DNA of 14,367 nucleotides from Betaproteobacteria bacterium (GTDB lineage: Bacteria > Pseudomonadota > Gammaproteobacteria > Burkholderiales > Thiobacillaceae), in contig VGVU01000022.1 in assembly GCA_016873905.1 (NCBI GenBank), positions 1 through 14,367 on the forward strand, given 5' to 3'. How positions within the stretch are numbered: position 1 is the stretch's first letter; each line of letters opens with the position of its first letter. Positions 7,115-13,348 of this stretch are shown in pieces. The notes beneath the pieces were generated by a model that was not told the origin of the DNA, did no database searches, and saw only the letters and a program-made list of their open reading frames with translations. A program made the translations under genes and the position numbers.

Positions 7115-7744
7115 ATGAAACTGCTAACAACCTTTATTCTGGCCGCGCTGCCGGTGTCCGTTGCGCTGGCTAGCCCGGCTGCTGCGCCGGCTGCCGCCAA
7201 GGGCGATGCAGCCAAGGCACAGGCTATTGTGAACAATGTGTGTGGCGCGTGCCACGGTGCGGACGGCAATAGCACGGCGTCCAACTATCCGAGTCTGGCC
7301 GGCCAGACGCCGGAATATATCAACAAGCAGCTGCACGATTTCAAGTCTGGTGCCCGCAAGAACGCCATCATGGCGCCGAATGTGACCAAACTGAGCGCGG
7401 CCGACATGCTCAACCTGGCCGCTTATTTTGCGGCGCAGAAGCCCAAGTCTCGACTGGCCAAGGATGCGACCCTGGTGGCTGAGGGCAAGCGGATCTATAT
7501 GGGCGGTAATGCCGCCAGTGGCGTGCCGGCGTGTGCTTCCTGTCACGGCCCGTCGGGTGAAGGTATCCCGGTGCAGTTTCCGCGGTTGGCGGGTCAGCAG
7601 GCCAAGTATGTGCAGTCTCAGCTCCTGGGTTTCCGTAGCGGGGATCGCAGCAATGACGGCGGCAAGATGATGCAGGTTATCGCCCGCAAGATGACCGATC
7701 AGGAGATGCGCGCTGTTGCCGAATACCTCTCCGGACTGCGCTGA
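7115..7744 (+). CDS. Di-haem cytochrome c4
   Basis: A periplasmic electron carrier, usually delivering electrons to a terminal oxidase. 209 residues: a signal peptide with a likely cut after ALA (about residue 19), then two similar cytochrome c domains. Haem sites are CGACH (43-47) and CASCH (140-144). Axial methionines are probably Met86 in the first domain and Met185 or Met186 (GGKMMQVIA) in the second, and both domains carry the YP/FP-x-LAGQ motif typical of c4. The start at 7115 is chosen because GAGGAAG lies about 7 bases before it and a signal peptide follows at once. It has its own promoter and a strong terminator, so it appears to be a single-gene unit. Its position beside sox genes suggests, but does not prove, a part in sulfur-derived electron flow. 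Confidence 0.95.
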   Translation: MKLLTTFILAALPVSVALASPAAAPAAAKGDAAKAQAIVNNVCGACHGADGNSTASNYPSLAGQTPEYINKQLHDFKSGARKNAIMAPNVTKLSAADMLNLAAYFAAQKPKSRLAKDATLVAEGKRIYMGGNAASGVPACASCHGPSGEGIPVQFPRLAGQQAKYVQSQLLGFRSGDRSNDGGKMMQVIARKMTDQEMRAVAEYLSGLR

Positions 7745-7768
7745 TCAGCGGGTCGTCTCAGCGCTTCG

Positions 7769-7796
7769 AAAAAACGGCACTGCGGTGCCGTTTTTT
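7769..7796 (+). terminator. Intrinsic terminator after cytochrome c4
   Basis: The sequence has a GC-rich stem CGGCAC/GTGCCG with the 4-base loop TGCG, flanked by an A run on the left and seven T on the right. It would work on the plus strand, and weakly in the other direction because of the A run. It separates the cytochrome gene from soxY. Confidence 0.9.
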
Positions 7797-7824
7797 TATT
7801 TGGGTCAATAGTAGAAAATCCTGT

Positions 7825-7853
7825 TTGATATATTGCTCGGGAGGGGCTATAAA
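7825..7853 (+). promoter_or_regulatory. Candidate sigma70 promoter of soxYZ
   Basis: TTGATA (7825-7830) and TATAAA (7848-7853) with 17 bases between them form a near-consensus promoter. Transcription would begin near 7860, leaving a leader of about 60 bases before soxY. No clear operator dyad is visible around it. Confidence 0.7.
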
Positions 7854-7920
7854 TCACACCCGGAGCACGAGTTGGCTGCTATTCGGTGGCCCGTTTTCTA
7901 AATGTAACAAGGAGAAATCT

Positions 7921-8379
7921 ATGGATCGTAGACAAGTTCTGAAGGGCGCTGGTTCAGCGGGTGCGGTCAGCGTTGCTATCGCCGCCGGTTTGCTGAAGCC
8001 GACGGATGTTTTTGCTGTGGATGTCAAGGTCTTCTCGACTTCGGACACTGGAGCGGTTATGGCGGCTGTGGGCGGTAGCGGTGCAGAAGCTAACGCAGGC
8101 GTGGTGGTCGGGGCCCCGGATATTGCTGAAAACGGCGCTGTCGTCCCAGTGGATGTGACATCCAATGTCGCTGGCACCACCTCCATCGCTATTGTGGCTG
8201 AGAAGAATACCTTGCCCCTGATCGCTGAATTCAACTTCAGCAACGGTGCTGTGGCCTATGTGGCTACCCGCATCAAGATGGGCACGACCTCCAATGTTGT
8301 CGCCGTGGCCAAGGCTGGCGGCAAGGCCTACAGGGGCCACAAGGAAGTCAAGGTCACCATCGGCGGCTGCGGCGGCTAA
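7921..8379 (+). CDS. soxY: SoxY, sulfur-carrier subunit of the Sox thiosulfate-oxidising system
   Basis: SoxY holds the sulfur substrate covalently on a cysteine at the end of a flexible C-terminal arm while other Sox enzymes act on it in the periplasm. 152 residues. The C-terminus is the diagnostic GGCGG, with the carrier Cys at 150. The N-terminus is a twin-arginine signal (DRRQVLKG, hydrophobic 10-24, likely cut after VFA at 32), consistent with export of the folded SoxYZ pair by Tat. The mature part is an Ig-like beta protein. The start at 7921 is supported by AAGGAG 6 bases upstream; the upstream in-frame ATG at 7825 lies inside the promoter. soxZ follows after 30 bases. Confidence 0.96.
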   Translation: MDRRQVLKGAGSAGAVSVAIAAGLLKPTDVFAVDVKVFSTSDTGAVMAAVGGSGAEANAGVVVGAPDIAENGAVVPVDVTSNVAGTTSIAIVAEKNTLPLIAEFNFSNGAVAYVATRIKMGTTSNVVAVAKAGGKAYRGHKEVKVTIGGCGG

Positions 8380-8409
8380 TCCAGACGATAACGAGAAAAG
8401 GACACTATT

Positions 8410-8718
8410 ATGGCAATGAAACTGCGTGCATCGATGTCTGGCGATACGGCTGATATCAAGTGTTTGATGAACCACCCGATGGAAACGGGTATGCGTAAGG
8501 ATGCCTCCTCCGGTAAGGTGGTTCCTGCGCATTACATTAGCAATGTCACCTGCACTGTCGGCGGCAAGACGGTGGTGGACGCCCAATGGGGCGGTGGCAT
8601 TTCCAAGAACCCGTATCTGGCCCTCAAGGTCAAGGGTGCCAAGTCCGGTGACAGCGTGACCGTGAGCTGGGTTGACAACATGGGTGAGAAGGAAAGCGTT
8701 AGCGCGAAGATCGCCTAA
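8410..8718 (+). CDS. soxZ: SoxZ, partner subunit of the SoxYZ carrier
   Basis: 102 residues, the usual SoxZ length, an Ig-like beta sandwich with no signal peptide. It would be exported with SoxY through the Tat signal of that partner. Typical SoxZ features are DIKCLMNHPMETGMRKD (14-30), VVPAHYISNVTC (37-48), GGGISKNPYLALKVKG (61-76) and the end WVDNMGEKESVSAKIA. An AAAAGGA site lies about 7 bases before the ATG. It is the second gene of the soxYZ transcript and is followed by a terminator-like hairpin. No soxXA, soxB or soxCD is next to it. Confidence 0.96.
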   Translation: MAMKLRASMSGDTADIKCLMNHPMETGMRKDASSGKVVPAHYISNVTCTVGGKTVVDAQWGGGISKNPYLALKVKGAKSGDSVTVSWVDNMGEKESVSAKIA

Positions 8719-8725
8719 GGCATTC

Positions 8726-8761
8726 AGGGGTCGTGTTCCGGTAACGGGGCTCGACCCTTTT
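8726..8761 (+). terminator. Stem-loop with GTAA tetraloop after soxZ, terminator or mRNA 3' stabiliser
   Basis: The lower stem pairs AGGGGTCG with CGACCCTTT. One T-T mismatch follows, then an upper stem GTTCCG/CGGGGC (with G-T pairs) closed by the GNRA-type loop GTAA. A short run of four T follows. The run is brief, so termination may be partial, lowering expression of the downstream genes relative to soxYZ. Confidence 0.65.
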
Positions 8762-8796
8762 GGTTTGTTTCGGCTTATTTCCGCTTGTTTCGGTTT

Positions 8797-8832
8797 ACCC
8801 GGTCAGGGCATTGATGCGTGTCTTGACCGGGT
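8797..8832. repeat. Inverted repeat ACCCGGTCA...TGACCGGGT
   Basis: Perfect 9-base arms at 8797-8805 and 8824-8832 are separated by 18 bases. There is no T run after it, so it is more likely a regulator site or an mRNA structure than a terminator. Confidence 0.5.
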
Positions 8833-8856
8833 CGCCCGAAAAATCGGTTCTCTGTG

Positions 8857-8887
8857 CGGCGCGTGCCGGTAACCGTGTTGCGCGCCG
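8857..8887. repeat. Inverted repeat CGGCGCG...CGCGCCG in the rhodanese leader
   Basis: Perfect 7-base arms at 8857-8863 and 8881-8887 enclose a 17-base loop. The right arm ends 13 bases before the AGGAGA ribosome site, so a hairpin here could influence translation of the rhodanese gene. Confidence 0.4.
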
Positions 8888-8909
8888 GGCATTTGCTGAC
8901 AGGAGAGAC

Positions 8910-9578
8910 ATGCGCAATAAGATGGCCTTGATCGGGTTGCTGTGTGTGTTGGTCAGTAGTGTGACCCGCGGCGTGGTGCATGCGGGATCTCCGCATCCGG
9001 TCAATATTCGCCCGGATCTGGCCAAGCTGGTGGTTCAGCATGAGGGGCGCCCTGTGGTCGTGGAGCGCAATGCCGATCCGGAGAACATGATCGACCCGGA
9101 TTTCATGATGACCTCGCGGGCCTGCCCACCCTACTGCATCCAGCCGATGCAGTTGGCGCCCGGGGTCGAGACCGTCGGTGAACTGGAAGTGACGGGCTAT
9201 CTGCAGTGGGTGGGAAAGGATCCTTCGGTGCTGGTCGTGGACTCGCGCGACGGGGACTGGATACAGCGGAGCGGTTTGATCCCCGGTGCGGTCAATATCC
9301 CCTGGCAGCGTTTGCATCCGGAGCACAGCGACCCGGAAAAGATTGCCGATGTCCTGCAGTTTCAGTTTGGTGCCGTGCGTCAATCCGGGTTGTGGAACTT
9401 TGAGAATGCCAAGACCCTGGTGATGTATTGCAATGGCCTTTGGTGCGGACAGTCGCCGACCAATATCAAGCAATTACTGGCGTTGGGTTACCCAGCCCAC
9501 AAGATCAAGTGGTATCGTGGCGGTATGCAGTCCTGGAAATCCTTGGGCCTGACCACGGTGTTTCCTGAGAAGAAGTGA
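8910..9578 (+). CDS. Periplasmic rhodanese-like protein of the sox region
   Basis: 222 residues with a signal peptide (hydrophobic about 6-18, likely cut after VHA at 25). A first section carries DFMMTSRACPPYCIQPMQLA (64-83, Cys72 and Cys76). A rhodanese domain follows (about 90-215): LVVDSRDGDWIQRSGLIPGA, then the active loop YCNGLWCGQS with presumed catalytic Cys174 and a second Cys179, and KWYRGGMQSWKSLGL at the end. Rhodaneses move sulfane sulfur through a cysteine persulfide. The loop with two cysteines and the extra CPPYC pair are unusual and could allow disulfide or persulfide exchange. The start at 8910 is chosen for the AGGAGA just before it and the signal peptide. Position after soxYZ suggests a partner that feeds or drains sulfur from SoxY, which is inference. 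Confidence 0.88.
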   Translation: MRNKMALIGLLCVLVSSVTRGVVHAGSPHPVNIRPDLAKLVVQHEGRPVVVERNADPENMIDPDFMMTSRACPPYCIQPMQLAPGVETVGELEVTGYLQWVGKDPSVLVVDSRDGDWIQRSGLIPGAVNIPWQRLHPEHSDPEKIADVLQFQFGAVRQSGLWNFENAKTLVMYCNGLWCGQSPTNIKQLLALGYPAHKIKWYRGGMQSWKSLGLTTVFPEKK

Positions 9579-9634
9579 AATCAATAGATACATACGAGAA
9601 ACCGAGTCATCGCCTTACAACTAGGAGTCACACA

Positions 9635-10360
9635 ATGAAACACATTGCCTCTTCCCTTTTCGTCACCTTGTCCGTGCTGAGCGCCTCCGCCTTGGCCAAC
9701 CCCTACCTGGCCCCGGCCGCGCCGATGATCCCTGGTGTGGTTGCTGCGCCGGCTTACAGCCAGACGCCGCGCTATGCGGGCCCGTTCCAGTTGCCCATCG
9801 GCCTGAACCAGAAGGGCACCAAGCCCTATGAGATGTCCGGTATCGTGACCCGCGAAGAGAAGGCCAAATTGATGGGCCAGATGGTTCCCATGATGTCCGG
9901 CGCCGGTCGTATGGATGCCAAGGACATGATGATTCTGATGAGCACCAAATATAAAGCGGCGGCTGGCCTGAGCTTTGATGATGTGGTGCAGTCCATGGAG
10001 CTGCGCGCCAACAAACTCAACATGAAGCGCGTCGGTCACAACCCGATGTGGAAGGACTTTGAGGCCGTTCTGGGCGACAAGGAGCGGCCGCGTATTGAGG
10101 TGTTCCACTACTGTGATATCGCCGCTGGTCGTGAGGTGCTGAAGTTTGCCCCTGAGTCCATTGTCTACCTGCCTTGCCGCGTCGCGGTCATGGAAGACGA
10201 CAAGAAGCAGATCTGGGTGCTGACCCTGGATTGGGATACCGCCTGGCTGAGCGCCATCAGTGGCCACATGGGCATTCCGGACACGCTGGTCAAGGCCGCA
10301 GAGGACATCCGTTTCAAGCTGGATGACATGATGAAGGCCGCCGCCGCGGGCGATCTGTAA
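9635..10360 (+). CDS. Secreted DUF302 protein with methionine-rich segment
   Basis: 241 residues with a signal peptide likely cut after ALA (21). The mature start is Pro/Ala-rich (22-50). Residues 80-102 hold eight methionines in 23 positions (Met80, 83, 86, 87, 93, 98, 99, 102). The remainder (about 103-235) looks like a DUF302 domain: GLSFDDVVQSMELRANKLNM, IEVFHYCDIAAGREVL, and VYLPCRVAVMEDDKKQIWV with the conserved-looking Cys181, plus Cys160. DUF302 has no settled function that I can name. The start is supported by AGGAG about 9 bases upstream. It follows the rhodanese gene by 56 bases and is likely cotranscribed. A role with SoxYZ or in binding a metal or haem through Met/Cys is speculation. 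Confidence 0.8.
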   Translation: MKHIASSLFVTLSVLSASALANPYLAPAAPMIPGVVAAPAYSQTPRYAGPFQLPIGLNQKGTKPYEMSGIVTREEKAKLMGQMVPMMSGAGRMDAKDMMILMSTKYKAAAGLSFDDVVQSMELRANKLNMKRVGHNPMWKDFEAVLGDKERPRIEVFHYCDIAAGREVLKFAPESIVYLPCRVAVMEDDKKQIWVLTLDWDTAWLSAISGHMGIPDTLVKAAEDIRFKLDDMMKAAAAGDL

Positions 10361-10373
10361 TCAGAATCCACCA

Positions 10374-10399
10374 GGCGAGGATCCCGCGGGATTCTCGTC
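10374..10399. terminator. Hairpin between the convergent DUF302 and dsrS genes
   Basis: GGCGAGGATCC and GGATTCTCGTCC pair around a CGCG loop, giving an 11-bp stem with two G-T pairs. There is no T run on either side, so it is a poor intrinsic terminator; it may mark the mRNA ends or protect them. It lies in the 69-base gap that ends both transcripts. Confidence 0.5.
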
Positions 10400-10429
10400 C
10401 GGGTCCGGAGATCTGGCGCTGAATGGGCG

Positions 10430-11371
10430 TTAGATTGCGGCTCCGGCCACCTGTTGCAATGCCTCCTGAACCGGCCGCAAGGCCGGTTCAGTCTTTTCGC
10501 GCATCAGCGAGCCGATGGCCGTGCTGCGGGCGAAGATGGGCTCCACCAGATCAGCGTTCACCTGGGCGAGCGCGGTGATGGCGGCGGAGGTGTGTGGAGA
10601 GAGGCGTTGCGTGAAGTGCTGGCCGATGGCGTTGAGGGTGCGCGTGATGACCTCTTGCGTGTCCGGTTTGTCGAGAATCTCCAGGGCCGTCCGGGCAAAA
10701 ACGCGATCGTCATCAGGGCCGCTGGCGCCCGGCAGTCGCATGGAGCGAAGTTCGAGAAATCCGCAGTAGTGACAGCGGCTGCGTTGCCCTCGCCGCCAGA
10801 GGGTCTCTTCCTGAAGGGGGCTGAGGGTCTCGCTGTAGAGCAGGGTGAGCACGGTATCCATGATCGCGATGGGATCCTCTTGCAGGAAGGGCAGGTGCTC
10901 CACCAGAAAGTCGGCCAGGATCGGGCCCATGCTGCCTTTGGCCACGGCCTGGCGTTGCAGCATGAGGCGGGCATTCTCAATGCTGGGCATGGCCCACCAG
11001 GCGCGCCGGGCGATCTCATCGGTCAGCGCGGGTGAATGCGCGACGGCGATGACGGCCTCGGGCTCGCCGGACAAGAGGAGTCGGGCCAGATTGTCGCTTG
11101 CCATCGGGCCGCTCCCCATCTGTCCATGCCGGATCCAGCGCGACAGATGGACCGGATAGCCCTTTGGCGAACCGAGGGCCTGGTTGGCCAGGGCCTCACG
11201 CAGTTGGCGCAGATAGCGTTCTGGGCGATCGTTGGGGTGCAACGGGATCTGTGCCTCACCATCCTCGGCGAGGGCATGCAGGATGAGCCGTGACTCGTCG
11301 ATGCGCACGGCCTGCAAGGGGCGCGTGAACAGGATTTCCAGCCGGAACTGATCCTCGCTGGCAAGCTCCAT
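10430..11371 (-). CDS. dsrS: Probable sulfur-metabolism protein DsrS
   Basis: 313 residues, predicted cytoplasmic, with no signal peptide or membrane segment. The sequence pattern matches what I remember of DsrS, a protein encoded at or near the dsr cluster of sulfur-oxidising bacteria whose exact function is unsettled: AVRIDESRLILHAL (21-34), LGSPKGYPVHLSRWIRHGQM (66-85), LLLSGEPEAVIAV and ALTDEIARRAWWAMP (98-129), and MGPILADFLVEHLPF (148-162). A CHYC pair is present at 200-203. I recognise it from memory, without a search, so the name is moderately sure. GGAG lies 9 bases before the ATG. It follows hemL by 42 bases on the same strand and converges on the sox-linked genes. Confidence 0.7.
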   Translation of the reverse strand: MELASEDQFRLEILFTRPLQAVRIDESRLILHALAEDGEAQIPLHPNDRPERYLRQLREALANQALGSPKGYPVHLSRWIRHGQMGSGPMASDNLARLLLSGEPEAVIAVAHSPALTDEIARRAWWAMPSIENARLMLQRQAVAKGSMGPILADFLVEHLPFLQEDPIAIMDTVLTLLYSETLSPLQEETLWRRGQRSRCHYCGFLELRSMRLPGASGPDDDRVFARTALEILDKPDTQEVITRTLNAIGQHFTQRLSPHTSAAITALAQVNADLVEPIFARSTAIGSLMREKTEPALRPVQEALQQVAGAAI

Positions 11372-11413
11372 CGCGGTCGTCTCCAGAGGCGAGAGGCGTA
11401 ACCCGGCGAACGA

Positions 11414-12700
11414 TCAGGCCGCGAGTTTGGCGAAGGCGTGGCGGGCAGCCGTGAAGGTGGCCTCAAGATCGGCGGTCTGGTGCGCCGCCGAGACGAAACC
11501 GGCCTCAAAGGCAGAAGGAGCGAGATAGACGCCGTGCAGCAGCATGAGGTGGAAGAAGCGGTTGAAGGCGTCCTTGTCGCAGGCCATGACCTCCGCGTAA
11601 GAGGTCGGTACCCGGGCGCTGAAATAGAGGCCGAACATGCCGCCGACGCTCTGGGCCGAGAAGGGGACGCCCGCCTCGTGCGCGAGGGCGGTCAGACCCT
11701 CGACGAGTTGGCGGGTGCGGGCGGCGAGGGCATCGTAGAAACCCGGTACAAACGCCTTACGCAGCGTGGCAAGACCCGCTGCCAGGGCGACGGGGTTGCC
11801 GGATAAGGTGCCGGCCTGATAGACCGGGCCGAGCGGTGCCAACCGGGCCATGATGTCGGCCCGGCCGCCAAAGGCCCCGACGGGCAGGCCGCCGCCGATG
11901 ACCTTGCCCAGCGTGGTCAGGTCGGGGGTGATGCCATACAGTCCCTGGGCGCACTGCGGGCCGACGCGGAACCCCGTCATCACCTCGTCGAAGATCAGCA
12001 CGGCGCCATGGCGCGTACAGTTCTCGCGCAGGGCCTCCAGGAAACCCGGCGCCGGGGCGATCAGGTTCATGTTGCCGGCCACCGCCTCAACGATGATGCA
12101 GGCGACCTCGCTGCCGCGCTGCGCGAACAGTTCGTTGACCTGTTCGATGTTGTTGTATTCGAGCACCAGGGTGTGCTTGATGAAATCCTCGGGAACCCCG
12201 GCGGAGCTCGGGTTGCCGAAGGTCAGCAGGCCGGAGCCGGCCTTGACCAGCAGGCTGTCGGCGTGACCGTGGTAACAGCCCTCAAACTTGACCAGCAGCG
12301 AGCGACCGGTGAAGCCGCGGGCCAGACGGATGGCGCTCATGGTGGCCTCGGTGCCGGAGGAAACCAGGCGCACCTGTTCCAGCGCCGGCAGTTGGCCGGT
12401 GAGCAGTTCGGCCATCTCCAGCTCCATCGCAGTCGGGGCGCCGAAGGACAGACCGCGGGCGGCGGTCTCCTGTACCGCGCGCACCACATCCGGCTCGGCG
12501 TGGCCCAGGATCAGGGGGCCCCAGGAGCCGACATAGTCGATGTATTCCTTGCCATCGGCATCGGTGACGCGGGCGCCGTGGCCGCGTTCGAAAAAGCGCG
12601 GCGTGCCCCCGACCGAGCCAAAGGCGCGAACCGGTGAATTCACTCCGCCGGGGATGAGATGCTGGGATTTTTCAAACAGGGTGTCATTGCGCGAGGTCAT
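11414..12700 (-). CDS. hemL: Glutamate-1-semialdehyde 2,1-aminomutase
   Basis: A PLP enzyme that turns glutamate-1-semialdehyde into 5-aminolevulinate, the C5 route to haem, and so supplies the substrate of HemB at 5344-6360. 428 residues, the usual length. It has the N-terminal SQHLIPGGVNSPVRAF (12-27), SSGTEATMSAIRLARG (114-129), FDEVMTGFRVG (237-247) and the PLP lysine Lys266 in TTLGKVIGGGLPVGAFGG. All expected residues are in place. It starts 24 bases after the thiE stop, so thiD-thiE-hemL-dsrS is probably one transcript. The thiE-hemL link is seen in other gammaproteobacteria. Confidence 0.97.
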   Translation of the reverse strand: MTSRNDTLFEKSQHLIPGGVNSPVRAFGSVGGTPRFFERGHGARVTDADGKEYIDYVGSWGPLILGHAEPDVVRAVQETAARGLSFGAPTAMELEMAELLTGQLPALEQVRLVSSGTEATMSAIRLARGFTGRSLLVKFEGCYHGHADSLLVKAGSGLLTFGNPSSAGVPEDFIKHTLVLEYNNIEQVNELFAQRGSEVACIIVEAVAGNMNLIAPAPGFLEALRENCTRHGAVLIFDEVMTGFRVGPQCAQGLYGITPDLTTLGKVIGGGLPVGAFGGRADIMARLAPLGPVYQAGTLSGNPVALAAGLATLRKAFVPGFYDALAARTRQLVEGLTALAHEAGVPFSAQSVGGMFGLYFSARVPTSYAEVMACDKDAFNRFFHLMLLHGVYLAPSAFEAGFVSAAHQTADLEATFTAARHAFAKLAA

Positions 12701-12724
12701 GTTGTAGCGTCCGGATGAAACAGG

Positions 12725-13348
12725 TTAGGAAGACATCAGTTTAATGAAGGCCCGGGCACGATGGCCGGGATCCCCGGCCTCGTACAGGGCGCCGATCACG
12801 GCCAGCATCTGGGCGCCGGCGGTGAGCAACGGGGGGGCATTATCCACCGTGATGCCCCCGATCGCACAGATGGGGCGATTCAATTGTTGGCGTGCCGTCC
12901 GCAACAGATCGGGATGGGCCTGTTGCGCCAGAGGCTTGGAGTTGGAGGGAAAGAAGCGGCCAAAAGCGACATAGTCGGCACCGGCGGCGATGGCGGCGCG
13001 GGCGGTGTCCACGCTCTGGTAACAGGAGGCGCCTAACCAGAGCGGGGCCGGCAGACGGGCGCGGGCCGTCACCAGATCGCCATCGTCGGCGCCCAGATGC
13101 ACGCCATCGGCACCGACCGCGAGGGCTAGCTCAATGTCGTCGTTGATGATCAGCCTCGCTCCGTAGGCCTGGGTCAGCGCACGCAGGGCGCCGGCCTGCT
13201 CGGCACGATGACAGGGCGAGGCGGTTTTGTGCCGGTATTGCAGGATGCGGCAGCCCGCCGCCAGAAGGGCCTCGGTGGTGGTCAGCAGCCGTCGCGTATC
13301 GGACCAGTCCGGCGTGATGGCATAGAGCCCCTCAAGGGGCGGAGCCAT
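12725..13348 (-). CDS. thiE: Thiamine-phosphate synthase
   Basis: Joins HMP pyrophosphate and the thiazole phosphate to give thiamine phosphate. With the start at 13348 it is 207 residues, the normal TIM-barrel size: GLYAITPD (7-14), QYRHK (37-41), INDDIELALAVGADGVHLG (68-86), VAFGRFFPSNSK (117-128) and AIGGI (162-166). The phosphate-site sequence PSNSK stands in for the more common PT-x-TK/PSRTK. The frame is open further upstream, but GAGGA (plus-strand 13354-13358) is 5 bases before this ATG, and longer versions would add unrelated residues. The gene begins inside the end of thiD (17-base overlap), pointing to coupled translation of consecutive pathway enzymes. Confidence 0.95.
   Translation of the reverse strand: MAPPLEGLYAITPDWSDTRRLLTTTEALLAAGCRILQYRHKTASPCHRAEQAGALRALTQAYGARLIINDDIELALAVGADGVHLGADDGDLVTARARLPAPLWLGASCYQSVDTARAAIAAGADYVAFGRFFPSNSKPLAQQAHPDLLRTARQQLNRPICAIGGITVDNAPPLLTAGAQMLAVIGALYEAGDPGHRARAFIKLMSS

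Larger units (their letters stand above)
8719..8909 (+). other. Structured 191-base gap between soxZ and the rhodanese gene
   Basis: No gene is visible. The gap holds three inverted repeats (annotated separately), a T-rich run with repeated GTTTCGG-like units (about 8765-8795) and two copies of CCGGTAAC (8738-8745 and 8866-8873). It probably contains the 3' end of the soxYZ mRNA and the leader of the rhodanese gene. I could not identify a convincing promoter. Confidence 0.5.

Noticed and set aside
7032..7130. Longer EngB start at 7130
   Set aside because: The extra residues match no EngB start and would overlap the start of the divergent cytochrome gene and its promoter.
8760..8909. Upstream extension of the rhodanese frame to an ATG at 8760
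   Set aside because: The added 50 residues would bury the signal peptide and run through inverted repeats; AGGAGA before 8910 marks the real start.
9581..10267. 228-residue minus-strand frame opposite the DUF302 gene
   Set aside because: His/Gly/Arg-rich shadow frame with no ribosome site; the plus-strand frame has a signal peptide and a clear Shine-Dalgarno site.
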